In this document: piece by piece, positions 8,880 through 16,512 of the stretch
How the letters are laid out: each line of letters starts with the position of its first letter
How positions within the stretch are numbered: position 1 is the stretch's first letter
Assembly (NCBI RefSeq): GCF_000296505.1
Contig: NZ_JH815208.1
Span: 113,157 to 177,156 of the forward strand
Direction: 5' to 3'
DNA from: Schaalia turicensis ACS-279-V-Col4
Lineage (GTDB): Bacteria > Actinomycetota > Actinomycetes > Actinomycetales > Actinomycetaceae
DNA length: 64,000 nucleotides
Translations under genes and position numbers: made by a program
The notes under the pieces: model-generated
Database searches by the model: none
The model's input: the letters and a program-made list of their open reading frames with translations, nothing else
Told to the model about the DNA's origin: nothing

Positions 8880-8948
8880 CCCGAAAATTCCGAACTTTCT
8901 GAACCTTCTGAACATGGTCTCGAGGTAGACGCTGAACCTTCTGAACAT
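8880..8948 (-). promoter_or_regulatory. Iteron-like repeats ahead of the RM operon
   Basis: A 17-bp sequence, CTGAACCTTCTGAACAT, occurs at 8899-8915 and again at 8932-8948, 33 bp apart (three helical turns). Read on the minus strand, the copy next to the gene continues as near-perfect 9-bp units GTTCAGAAG, GTTCAGAAA, GTTCGGAAT and TTTCGGGAG. The spacing and position just upstream of the first gene suggest an operator, possibly for the HTH protein of the same operon. Confidence 0.6.
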
Positions 8949-9062
8949 CACGGTTGATGTCAGAGATGAACGGCAGGGTTCGTTCCATGCTCGAGACGAG
9001 ATCCAACTGGTTCCCATCAATTCCTAGGAAACTAGTGTAACTCAGGTCCCATCGCGAGCCCG

Positions 9063-9257
9063 TCAGGGAATTGGGGTGAAAACCTCACCCGTCTGACATA
9101 CCTCGCACACCGCTACCTACACCTGGACCGGTGGGAGGTCGCGCTCATGCCCCTGGGCGTGCTGCTCGACCTGGTCGAATGCCACTGGCAACACACCCAA
9201 CCCGGCCGCAACAGCGCTGAGCCCAGCATCGACGACATCATCCCCGTCGAGATCTGA
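9063..9257 (+). pseudogene. Phage tail-assembly-type protein fragment
   Basis: An open frame without a start reads NWGENLTRLTYLAHRYLH, then LDRWEVALMPLGVLLDLVECHWQHTQ and ends SIDDIIPVEI before a TGA at 9255. This looks like the C-terminus of a small phage protein of the kind encoded between major tail protein and tape measure. The upstream part is gone. It is probably debris of an older prophage; the family assignment is by general resemblance only. Confidence 0.4.
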
Positions 9258-9394
9258 GTTCGCTTATCGGTCGAAGGGAGGGACATGCCTATTGCGGAGC
9301 CTGGGCGGCGTGCTATCTAGAGTTCTCGCTGGCAGAGTTTCTCGCCGGGGCAAGGCCGGGCAAAGTCGTCATCTTGGCATCGGTTAAACTGGGC

Positions 9395-9690
9395 ATAATT
9401 GTTCAGCCCGCCTCGGAGCCTTGCTTCTGGGAGCGGGCTGGATCTTTGGGTATTAACCCGATCTTTACTCATCGACCGGCGTCGACGCCAAGGCACTGCC
9501 TATAGTTGCCGGTGGCAGGGAGCTGATTCGGCTAACCTCGTTATGGGACGCCAGATAGCGCTCCCATTCCGAGGCCCGTGTTCATGCACGGGCTTTCGCG
9601 TAGACGCAGTGTCGGAATAGACGTAACCCCGGCGATGCAGCCGAGGCTGGTGATCGTTCCGGGGTCTTCGTTAACGATGATAGCAGCGGA
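9395..9690 (+). ncRNA. Structured RNA upstream of the AbiF-like gene
   Basis: The ~300 bases before the Abi gene hold several strong stem-loops on the plus strand. CAGCCCGC/GCGGGCTG pairs 9404-9411 with 9433-9440. GCCCGTG/CACGGGC pairs 9574-9580 with 9587-9593 and is enclosed by TTCCGA/TCGGAA. GCG-TAGA-CGC follows. A nested stem ACCCCGG-CGAT-CAGCC / GGCTG-ATCG-CCGGGGT spans 9626-9665. A structured RNA (abiF RNA motif) is known to precede AbiF/Abi_2-type genes and has been described as an antitoxin-type partner. The match here rests on position and structure, not on a covariance search. The small reading frame across it is best ignored. Confidence 0.65.
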
Positions 9691-9699
9691 GGTTACTCA

Positions 9700-10257
9700 G
9701 TGACCAGTGACTCCCACCTCGAGTGGAACCCTCAGGTCATGCTGGACCTCCTGTCACGAGACCGCATGACAACCTATTTGGACGCATGCGAAGGACAGGT
9801 AGACGAGGCATTCAGCCTCTACCAACACAACCTCGAAATAGCCGCCTCCATTCAGGGCATGACGGCGATGGTTGAGGTGGTCGTTCGCAACGCTATTGAT
9901 CGATCTCTCATGGACCTGGTGTCAACGCGAGGTTCAGGCGAAGACTGGTTCGACCTACCCGTCTTGGATATCAAGGCGCGAGCAGATGTACGTACCGCTA
10001 GGGACCGCATACGTCGCGTTAAGAAATCGGTTGAGCATTCTCGTGTTCTTGCCGAGTTGTCTTTCGGTTTTTGGCGATTTCTGACTTCAAAGCGTTACCT
10101 AACATCGCTGTGGATTCCCGCGACCCAGTACGCCTTTCCCCACGGACATAAAGATGCCCGAACGCGTCAACAACAGGTGTCTGCGGCGTTGACGGACATG
10201 ACGTTTATTCGTAACCGCGCCGCGCACCTCGAGCCTGTTTTCAGGCGTAATTTAAGC
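9700..10257 (+). pseudogene. Abi_2/AbiF-like HEPN toxin, truncated by a MITE
   Basis: This is the N-terminal ~186 residues of an abortive-infection protein of the Abi_2 (AbiD/AbiF) family. These are HEPN-fold RNases that shut down the infected cell. The protein shows the helical core (ATTEMPT region IQGMTAMVEVVVRNAIDR near 51-68, SFGFWRFL near 121) and the RX4H catalytic motif RNRAAH at 171-176. The MITE begins at codon 186, and translation runs 23 codons into it before stopping at 10326. Full-length relatives are longer, so the C-terminal part is lost. Whether the stub still cleaves RNA is unknown. Confidence 0.75.
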
Positions 10258-10710
10258 GGCTCTTCGTACTTGGGCGTGGGTCATAGGTTGAGTCCTCCGC
10301 TGACGAGGAGTGTGCGGAGGCGGTAGTTTTCGGGGTTGCGGAAGCCGCGTGCGATGCGTCTGACGAGTTCGATGATGCCGTTGATGGCTTCGGTGCTGCC
10401 GTTGGTCGCACCGCCGGTGGTGAAGTAGCCCAGGAACGCGTTGCGCCACTGGTTGAGGGTCCGCCCAAGGCGGGCGATCTCGGGGATCGGGCATGACGGG
10501 AAGGTGGCGAGGAGCTGTTCAGCGAGTTTCCGGCCTTGGGTGGGTGTGGGCTGGTGGTAGATCGCACGCAGTTGTTGCGCGTATTGCCACGCGACCTCGA
10601 CGCTGACGTGTTCGTCACGAGCGGAGAACGCTGCTTCAAGCCGTTGTCGCTGCTTGTCGGTGAGTCGTTCCTGCGCATCACCCCACACCCACGCTCAAGT
10701 ACGAAGAGCC
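10258..10710 (-). mobile_element. ISL3-derived MITE, copy A (453 bp)
   Basis: A 453-bp element bounded by inverted ends GGCTCTTCGTACTTG / its complement. Inside, on the minus strand, is the C-terminal part of an ISL3-family transposase (frame 10281-10688: ...GSTEAINGIIELVRRIARGFRNPENYR..., containing the last acidic catalytic residue). The N-terminal catalytic part is missing, so it can only move with help. An almost identical 453-bp copy lies at 20315-20767 in the opposite orientation. I see no clear target duplication at this site. It truncates the Abi gene. Confidence 0.85.
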
Positions 10711-10994
10711 GCATTACGCTTCTCCCCCGCACCTTAGAAAATGAACAAAACACACCAGACGGTTTCTATTGTACTGGCAACTGTGTATAGACGGCAGCTT
10801 TCCCTGTTTTTTAGGGATGCAAATAAGTAGTTCAGACTCTACAAGAGATCTGAGTGGGATCCGGTCACTTGTTTGCGAAACTGCGAGGAGTATTTGATGA
10901 CATAGCGCGCCATTAGGCATTGCTAGACCAGTTCGTTAGGCGGGGTATTTAACCTAGTAAGAAAGCGGTTAACAATTCTTAGCGGTTACTCATT
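10711..10994. other. Gap between the MITE and the 11-kb gene
   Basis: These 284 bases are A+T rich and contain no frame with protein character or a recognisable RNA. They lie downstream of the MITE and of the 3' end of the minus-strand gene that follows. Confidence 0.4.
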
Positions 10995-11804
10995 TTATAG
11001 CTGCTCTATATATTGAGTCATTAACTCACGCCGGAGATTAATGCGCCTAGTCATTTCTGCCATAGCACTACGCCAATTGGCTTTATTATCCTTAGGAGAA
11101 TCTGGCAAAAGAATCGGATCGCCTTGTTCATTTATCCAAGGAGAAAGACACAGCGGATCGCCTTGTTCCTGATTTTTCTTAAGGAGCTTCCGAAAAGGCG
11201 TAGCCACGTCATATCCTCCAGATCGAGATTCAAGAGGCTCTTTATCTTGGTAGTACTTCTTTAAAGTTAGATCCCAGTAATCCTCGGTGGGATTGTATCT
11301 CGCTCCGTTAAACCCGTCGGGCACAATAATCAGATTCGCAGGAGTGTATGCAGCGCGAATAAATTCTTGCACAGTTTCATCTTTGAACACTTTGCCGAAT
11401 TCGTCAAAGTGCTTCAATATTCCTTTATAGGTTCCGGGAGTGGCGCTCGATCCATCGAAGGTATTCTCAATAAAAGGTTTTTGCCACCACAGAAAATCTT
11501 TCCCCTTGCATCCATAGGCTATTTGAAGCCCGTATTTCAGTGTGGTCCAGACCGAGCACATCCAATCCCCCTGGACATATTTAGATGGTTCCCGACTAAA
11601 TGCGTTAGGGCATTCACGAACAGTAATATCTAGACGCTCTCCCCACAGCTCTTTATAAAAATAGCGAGCTCCATCAGAGGCATCAGGATCCTCTACCCCT
11701 CCTCCTGCTTTGTATTCAAGCCACGTGCGGACGTGATCTTCACTCGCTTTTTTAGGAAGTTTGGGGTCTAGTAAAAAACAGTCAAGATCAAATAAATCGT
11801 TCAT
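10995..11804 (-). CDS. Uncharacterised protein, DUF6994-like
   Basis: I cannot assign a function to this 269-residue soluble protein. It starts MNDLFDLDCFLLDPKLPKK and contains the segments SDGARYFYKELWGERLD, VQEFIRAAYTPANLIIVPDGFNGARYNPTEDYWDLTLKKYY and LLKKNQEQGDPLCLSPW. The TPANLIIVP...DYWDL pattern resembles the YHxxxNFxxxP...DYxD pattern of DUF6994-type proteins, and is weakly echoed in the gene at 15785. No membrane segment or signal peptide is seen. It stands alone between mobile elements with a lower G+C than the core, so it was probably acquired. Confidence 0.6.
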   Translation of the reverse strand: MNDLFDLDCFLLDPKLPKKASEDHVRTWLEYKAGGGVEDPDASDGARYFYKELWGERLDITVRECPNAFSREPSKYVQGDWMCSVWTTLKYGLQIAYGCKGKDFLWWQKPFIENTFDGSSATPGTYKGILKHFDEFGKVFKDETVQEFIRAAYTPANLIIVPDGFNGARYNPTEDYWDLTLKKYYQDKEPLESRSGGYDVATPFRKLLKKNQEQGDPLCLSPWINEQGDPILLPDSPKDNKANWRSAMAEMTRRINLRRELMTQYIEQL

Positions 11805-12008
11805 AACTTCACTTTAATAGTCGGCATTCAAATCCGGAAGATGTTTGCACTAATGCCCCCAGGGAGCCACCCGGACTTAGAACCGGCAGGTAGAATCCTA
11901 AAACACCTCCTGCCCGTGTGGTTGGGAAGTTACCGAAATAGCTGAGTTTTTGCCGTCTTTGCAGCTAAAGACTTATCCGAGGGCGTGGAAACGATCAAAC
12001 CTGAGTCG
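11805..12008. other. Non-coding gap before IS3 remnant
   Basis: No gene or clear structure is seen here. It holds the promoter of the minus-strand gene ending at 11804 and debris next to the IS3 remnant. Confidence 0.3.
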
Positions 12009-12796
12009 TGAAGCGTCTTGGGTTTTGTTCCGCTTCTTAAATGGGTGCCAGTTGTCTGGCGTGGGTTTGATTGTAAGTTGTGATGATCTTGGTTGGGGTG
12101 CGGTGTCCGAGGGCTTTGTGGAGCCTAGTGGTGTTCCACCAGTGAACCCAGTTCATCGTCGCGAACTCGACCTCCGTCACTCCTGCTCAGGTCTGGGAGT
12201 AGATCAGCTCCGTCTTGTAGAGCCCGTTGACTGTCTCGGCGAGGACGTTGTCGTAGGAATCGCCAACCGTTCCGGTCGAGGAGGCGATGCCATGGTCGGC
12301 AAGCAAACTTCCATAAGCGCTGGAGACGTACTGAGAGCCACGATCACTGTGGTGAACCAGAGGAGGCAAGGTTTCCCTTGGCCTGGCTAATCGCCTGATC
12401 AAGAGGCTTCCAATAGCAATGCCTCGGTTCGCATGGTTGAGCGGGTCGACCAGCCCACAATCATCCGGGAGAACACGTCGGTGACAAACGCCGTGTAAAC
12501 GAACCCGGTACGGGTACGGACATAGGTAATATCAGCAACCCAGAGCCGGTTCGAGCCATCGGCACGGAAGTTGCGCTGGACCAGGTCCGGGCGCGAGTCC
12601 GGAGCCGGCGAGGGCCTGGTGGCGATCGGGGACCGGCCCCGGCGCACACCACTGACACCCTCATGGACAATGCCGGGTCCTGTTTTAACCGCTCCTTAAC
12701 AAGGCACACTGCTCAAGCTTTGAACTCTTGCAAATAACGTTGGGCCATAACCCAATCCTCCTCGAAAAACCGAGGAACAAAACCCAGGACGCTTCA
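12009..12796 (-). mobile_element. IS3-family element, internally deleted and frameshifted
   Basis: Inverted ends of about 22 bp (TGAAGCGTC-T/C-TGGGTTTTGTTCC) bound a 788-bp element, well short of the 1.2-1.4 kb of an intact IS3. On the minus strand, OrfA starts MAQRYLQEFKA and stops at once. OrfB fragments follow: the first catalytic Asp segment LWVADITYVRTRTG (about 12560), the second DRGSQYVSSAYG and catalytic Glu region DNVLAETVNGLYK (12190-12350), and the tail WWNTTRLHKALGHRTP (about 12080-12140), in different frames. It is inactive. Its neighbours on both sides are low-G+C accessory genes. Confidence 0.85.
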
Positions 12797-12844
12797 TAAT
12801 GTCACCGAATGCGATGACATTAGATTAGAGCTGTTTGGGGTCTG

Positions 12845-13591
12845 CTAGATCGATCCATAGCGGCCGGTAGTGGGGTCATAGGTTAGAACCGGGATGCGAC
12901 CGGATACTTCGACGGTGCCGTCGATAAAGTAATGCGAGGAACCGTCAAAGTAGATGTCATGGAAATTTTGGTCACCAGCTAAAGCGTAGGTACCGATGTG
13001 ACCGGCAATAATATCTATCAGGAACGGGCCGGTAGTGGCGGGGAATTTGTTTAGCATGATGTCTTCAGAGGTTCCTTGCTCCCAGTATTCCTGCGCGTCC
13101 TCATCAATGCCGGCGTGAACAAACACCTGGGTTGGGGTTTTCCAGTAAGTCGGCAAGTTTTTTAGCCAGCGCACCAGCTGAGCATAATCGGCGTGAATCT
13201 GGTCGCGGATCACCTGTAGGGCTGTCTCGGGATCCCTGGACGAGAGTTCGGTTTTTACCGCTTCGCGGTCTGCCCCGTCCAAAAAGCTCAGTAGGGTTTC
13301 GGGGATATAGGTGGTTGTCGCCAGGAGGTCACGGGTAGTCAGGAACTCGATAAACCATTCGTCATGATTCCCTTTGATGACCACCACATTGTCGGGGTAG
13401 GTAGTTTGCAGGTCGAAAATGCGCTGCAATACTTCGCGGCTGTGGGATCCTTGATCAACATAATCACCAAGAAAAATCAGCCTGTTTGTCTCTGGGTCAC
13501 CAGTTAAGGTTGCCTCCAAATCGGGAATACGTTTCAGCGCGTCTTCCAAAGCATCCAAGTGCCCATGTATGTCACTCATCGCGTAAAACAT
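12845..13591 (-). CDS. Calcineurin-like metallophosphoesterase
   Basis: This 248-residue cytosolic phosphoesterase belongs to the PrpA/PP1-like branch of the calcineurin superfamily. The metal-binding motifs are complete: SDIHGH at residues 6-11, LGDYVDQGS near 41-49, KGNHDEW near 74-80, and later histidines in HAGID and AGHIG. The enzyme would hydrolyse phosphoprotein or dinucleotide-type phosphoesters with two bound metals; the true substrate cannot be read from sequence. It is divergent from the FtsZ-like gene at 13803 and shares the 212-bp intergenic region with it. It may be part of the same accessory locus. Confidence 0.88.
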   Translation of the reverse strand: MFYAMSDIHGHLDALEDALKRIPDLEATLTGDPETNRLIFLGDYVDQGSHSREVLQRIFDLQTTYPDNVVVIKGNHDEWFIEFLTTRDLLATTTYIPETLLSFLDGADREAVKTELSSRDPETALQVIRDQIHADYAQLVRWLKNLPTYWKTPTQVFVHAGIDEDAQEYWEQGTSEDIMLNKFPATTGPFLIDIIAGHIGTYALAGDQNFHDIYFDGSSHYFIDGTVEVSGRIPVLTYDPTTGRYGSI

Positions 13592-13723
13592 GGTTTTCTC
13601 CTTGGTGGTATTTTACTGGGAAACTAATGCTGCTCGCGGTTTTCACGGTGAGGGATAATAGATTTCCTGCTATAAGGCAGGTAGAAACTGGATAATACTT
13701 AATGGTAAGTGAGAAACAGTAAA

Positions 13724-13752
13724 ACGGAAGTAATCTGCCGTATTATTTCCGT
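13724..13752. promoter_or_regulatory. Palindromic operator candidate, site 1
   Basis: An imperfect 29-bp palindrome (ACGGAAGTAAT / ATTATTTCCGT, one G-T pair) lies 51-79 bases ahead of the FtsZ-like gene. It contains CGGAA-N6-TGCCG (13725-13740), one base off the CGGAA-N6-TTCCG sites found ahead of the WYL and AAA+ genes. Confidence 0.55.
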
Positions 13753-13802
13753 AGCTTGTAAGCTAAGGAAACATCATTTGCAGCTAGCTTTTTGGAGGAG
13801 TC

Positions 13803-14399
13803 ATGGGCAAGGTAACCGCAGTTGTTGGTGCCGGGGGAATGGGCACCACGGTTCTTGAGGTTTTCACTCAGAAGTTTGCGAAGGAAGTCGCAGCAACGGG
13901 AACCTCCGTGCAAACCATTGTCGTGAATCGGCCGCAAGACAGTTTAGATCAGGCGCAGGCTCAAGAAAAGATTGCGTTAGCCAGCCCCGACATCGAGGGA
14001 GTCTCCGAGGTCGACGACGAGAAGTGGCAAGAAGTCCTCAACTTGCATGCGGGTGAGATTCGCAAAGCACTTGACGGTGCCAGCGCAGTCGTAGTGCTCG
14101 CAGGATTGGGGGGCTTTACCGGCTCTAGCGCGGCACCTTTTGTAGCCAAAATCGGCAAAGAACTAGGGGCTCAGGTTTCTGCCGTGGTGACCATGCCTAT
14201 TCCTTTCGAAGGGGAAAAACGTGCCCAAAAAGCGGTAGCGGCACACGCAGAACTTTCAAAATTTGCGGATCAAGTAGTGACCGTATCTGGCGCAGAGCTG
14301 CTGGATAAGGCAGATTTGGGTGCTTCCTTAGATCAGGCTTACGGGAAATTTGATGCAGAGCTCGCCGCCAAGGCGGCCGAACTGATCGAGGAAGCTTAG
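13803..14399 (+). CDS. Minimal FtsZ/tubulin-like GTPase domain protein
   Basis: This 198-residue protein looks like the nucleotide-binding half of an FtsZ-type tubulin homologue. The N-terminal loop is VVGAGGMGTTVLEVF (residues 7-21). The tubulin signature loop T4 is AGLGGFTGSSAAPFVAKIGKELG (100-122), followed by VVTMPIPFEGEKRAQKA, which mirrors the VVTxPFxFEGxxR segment of FtsZ. The protein stops in what should be helix H7 (LDQAYGKFDAELAAKAAELIEEA), so the T7 loop with the catalytic aspartates and the whole C-terminal domain are absent. It therefore cannot complete a GTPase site on a neighbour as FtsZ does. Start has a strong GGAGGAG. It is probably the product of an accessory locus, not the division gene. 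Confidence 0.75.
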   Translation: MGKVTAVVGAGGMGTTVLEVFTQKFAKEVAATGTSVQTIVVNRPQDSLDQAQAQEKIALASPDIEGVSEVDDEKWQEVLNLHAGEIRKALDGASAVVVLAGLGGFTGSSAAPFVAKIGKELGAQVSAVVTMPIPFEGEKRAQKAVAAHAELSKFADQVVTVSGAELLDKADLGASLDQAYGKFDAELAAKAAELIEEA

Positions 14400-14431
14400 T
14401 CCTGCTTAAAATTTCTTCCTAGCTACTGCCG

Positions 14432-14517
14432 TTAGTTGGTGCGCCTATGGTCGTATCTAGCGACGCTAGGAGGTCTTCGCCAATCCTAGGCGCCTGTCTG
14501 CCAAGCAACTAATTTTT
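14432..14517 (+). terminator. Long stem-loop after the FtsZ-like gene
   Basis: TTAGTTG (14432-14438) pairs with CAACTAA (14506-14512), followed by TTTTT. Inside, GCGCCTA (14441-14447) pairs with TAGGCGC (14487-14493). The nested stems and T run suggest a terminator 33 bases after the stop, though the size (86 bases) would also suit a small RNA or attenuator. Confidence 0.55.
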
Positions 14518-14570
14518 CTATTGGCTCCCGGAATCGGCTGCCGGAGACCGCGGAATTCTTGCAACTAATA

Positions 14571-14586
14571 CGGAAAAACTCTTCCG
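14571..14586. promoter_or_regulatory. Palindromic operator candidate, site 2
   Basis: CGGAA-AAACTC-TTCCG, a 16-bp palindrome with a 6-base spacer, lies 31-46 bases ahead of the WYL gene start, a position suited to autoregulation. Confidence 0.6.
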
Positions 14587-14616
14587 GTTTTATCGCGAAT
14601 GAATTAGCCTTGGGTT

Positions 14617-15792
14617 ATGGGTAACAGCAAATCGGAAAAGTCTCAGGCACATACGCAACGCGGTTATGCGCTCGCTATTTTAAAGTATTTGCTGGAAAAC
14701 ACCAGTCCTAATCAGGGAGCGACGGCGCTCCGCCTGACCCAAGACTTCGCCAGCGGGAATCTGGAATGGAACCCTCCTGAAATCTCGGAGAGAACCGCGC
14801 GCGAATATCTGCATTACCTCAAATCTTTAGGGAACCGGTTGCCGTTCGGAATTCGGGTTCAACAGTTCGCTGATATAGAGGGCGAAAGCCCTGTGCCCCC
14901 AGAGGAAAGACGCACCAACTGGTTTGCCACCGCCATTATTAGCCCTGCCCAAATGCGAGTGCTTGCCGATGCGCTGCAGATGTCACGATTTTACCCGGAT
15001 GACGTCTCCGACTTGCGCAGCCTTCTGGCATCTCTGGCGAGTGTAAAACCAGAACACCTCGAAAGCGGGCAAATACTTTTCCCAGATCGCCCCATGTTCA
15101 AAGGGGTGCCAGCTACTCTGCTTGAGCTTGATAGCGCTATAAGTGGGGGGCACAAAATTCGCTTCTCCTATAGCCACGTGGCGTTGCGGTCAGAGGCAAA
15201 GGGGCGCCAGGCTCCAGGGAAATACTGCTCTCCGAATCAGCGATCTCGACGGGGAAAAACACAGCGATCAGAATCTAGCAGGCTCAGAGACCAGGCTGTT
15301 TTGAAAGAATCCGGGAAAAAGTACGAGTTCTATCCCTACACCACGGTTTTTAAAAGAGGGGACTACTACCTGCTTGCGGGCAAAGATCCGCACCCGAACG
15401 AAAATACCCGGATATTTCATTTCGTAATCGATAGGATCAGCGACATCAAGATTTTAGAGGGCGCTGCGGACAGTGTCGATAGCTCAGCTTTTGATTTCGT
15501 TAGGTACGTAAACGAGCGACCCTACTTTTTTAGCGGGCAGGCGGTTGACGTCATATATAGGGTAACCGGCGGGCTTGACGGCACTTTTTCTTGGTTCCCA
15601 GATGCACAGGTTGTGCCCGATGGTGGCAGTGACTGCTACCGAGTACATGTGAGAGCCCAACCAAATGCCATGGTGTGGTGGGCATTGCAGTATGCCGGTT
15701 CTGTAGAGGTGCTTTCCCCGCCGGAGCTGCGGGAAGAAATCACTAAAACATTGGAAGAAACCTTACGGAAATACCGGGAGAAAAATGAGTAA
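14617..15792 (+). CDS. WYL-domain transcriptional regulator
   Basis: This 391-residue protein has an N-terminal winged-HTH region (about residues 14-75, ALAILKYLLENTSPNQGATALRLTQDF then ERTAREYLHYL) and a central/C-terminal WYL domain (about 165-310) with the typical ligand-pocket stretch FYPYTTVFKRGDYYLLAG and a C-terminal WCX-like part. WYL proteins are frequent regulators of phage-defence and stress loci and sense nucleic acid or nucleotide ligands. About 30 basic residues in a row of inserts (near 190-225) are unusual. It overlaps the next gene by 8 bases, and a palindrome lies in its promoter, so autoregulation is likely. Confidence 0.9.
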   Translation: MGNSKSEKSQAHTQRGYALAILKYLLENTSPNQGATALRLTQDFASGNLEWNPPEISERTAREYLHYLKSLGNRLPFGIRVQQFADIEGESPVPPEERRTNWFATAIISPAQMRVLADALQMSRFYPDDVSDLRSLLASLASVKPEHLESGQILFPDRPMFKGVPATLLELDSAISGGHKIRFSYSHVALRSEAKGRQAPGKYCSPNQRSRRGKTQRSESSRLRDQAVLKESGKKYEFYPYTTVFKRGDYYLLAGKDPHPNENTRIFHFVIDRISDIKILEGAADSVDSSAFDFVRYVNERPYFFSGQAVDVIYRVTGGLDGTFSWFPDAQVVPDGGSDCYRVHVRAQPNAMVWWALQYAGSVEVLSPPELREEITKTLEETLRKYREKNE

Positions 15793-16411
15793 TCTTGACG
15801 AATCTGACCGCAACTGGTTGCGAAAAATACTACTCACCCCCATTAAGTGTGAGGGAAGTAAAGTCTTAGAAATTGACGATAAACATAACGTCATCTTGAC
15901 TAGCGATACACGTTATTGTTATCAGAATGGGGATCCGGATATGAGCGACCTCGCGATTGTCTTTTATAAAATTCTTTATGGCAAGGAAATGCTTAAAAGT
16001 GATGGGGACTTTCGTTGTCATGAGTTCGCTGGCGATACTATGAACTCCTTCAATTCGGTGGCCAATCAGTTCTTTGACGGAAGTACTAAGCGTTGTGCGA
16101 AGCGGAAAAAAGTTGAAGAAAACGGGGAACTTCCTACCTGGCTTCAAGAATACTTTGATGGCTACCACTGCCTGGCAAATTTTTGGGCTATCCCCGAAGA
16201 AATTGGTCGTCAGTCCCAGAAGGGTGACCGCTATGATTTTGCTTTCTCCTATATAGAAGAGAACCTGAATAATCCGGATGATCCGGGATTCCTTGATAGA
16301 CACTGCGTTCGTTGCTATACAAAGATAGAGGATGACGATTCCAATCCCCAGAAATGCGGTGAGCGGGTAATAGCCAAGCCCGACTATAACAAATCCCTAC
16401 AAATGCGTTGA
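15785..16411 (+). CDS. Uncharacterised WYL partner, C-terminally frameshifted
   Basis: I do not recognise this 208-residue protein. It overlaps the WYL gene by 8 bases and is translationally coupled. Visible segments are SDLAIVFYKILYG, CHEFAGDTMNSFNSVANQF and LPTWLQEYFDGYHCLANFWAIPEEIGRQ, the last resembling DUF6994-type proteins. Two Cys-rich bits (HCVRCYTK and QKCGE) occur near the end. The present stop follows a 49-bp direct duplication. Removing it restores a frame reading KCVERVKELWKARAEEII and ending SGESTCQ at 16526, past the end of the convergent AAA+ gene. The annotated protein is thus probably a truncated allele of an about 230-residue protein. Confidence 0.6.
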   Translation: MSNLDESDRNWLRKILLTPIKCEGSKVLEIDDKHNVILTSDTRYCYQNGDPDMSDLAIVFYKILYGKEMLKSDGDFRCHEFAGDTMNSFNSVANQFFDGSTKRCAKRKKVEENGELPTWLQEYFDGYHCLANFWAIPEEIGRQSQKGDRYDFAFSYIEENLNNPDDPGFLDRHCVRCYTKIEDDDSNPQKCGERVIAKPDYNKSLQMR

Positions 16412-16419
16412 GCGGGTAA
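16352..16419 (+). repeat. 49-bp direct duplication causing a frameshift
   Basis: AAATGCG-G/T-TGAGCGGGTAA occurs at 16352-16370 and 16401-16419, offset 49 bp. 49 is not a multiple of 3, so the second copy is read out of frame and ends the gene at 16411. Confidence 0.75.
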
Positions 16420-16512
16420 AGGAATTGTGGAAAGCTCGAGCAGAAGAGATTATAAATTCTTCTAAAACTGAGCAGTTATTTAAATGCTTTAAAGATCTCA
16501 GCTCGGGTGAAT

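Noticed and set aside
8880..8948. CRISPR-like repeats
   Set aside because: Only two 17-bp copies with a 16-base spacer and no cas genes; more like operator iterons.
9399..9620. 73-codon open frame upstream of the Abi gene
   Set aside because: It runs across strong nested hairpins, has no Shine-Dalgarno and odd composition; a structured RNA explains the region better.
13803..14399. Housekeeping cell-division FtsZ
   Set aside because: It lacks the T7 loop, C-terminal domain and conserved C-terminal tail, and it is far too short, in an accessory island.
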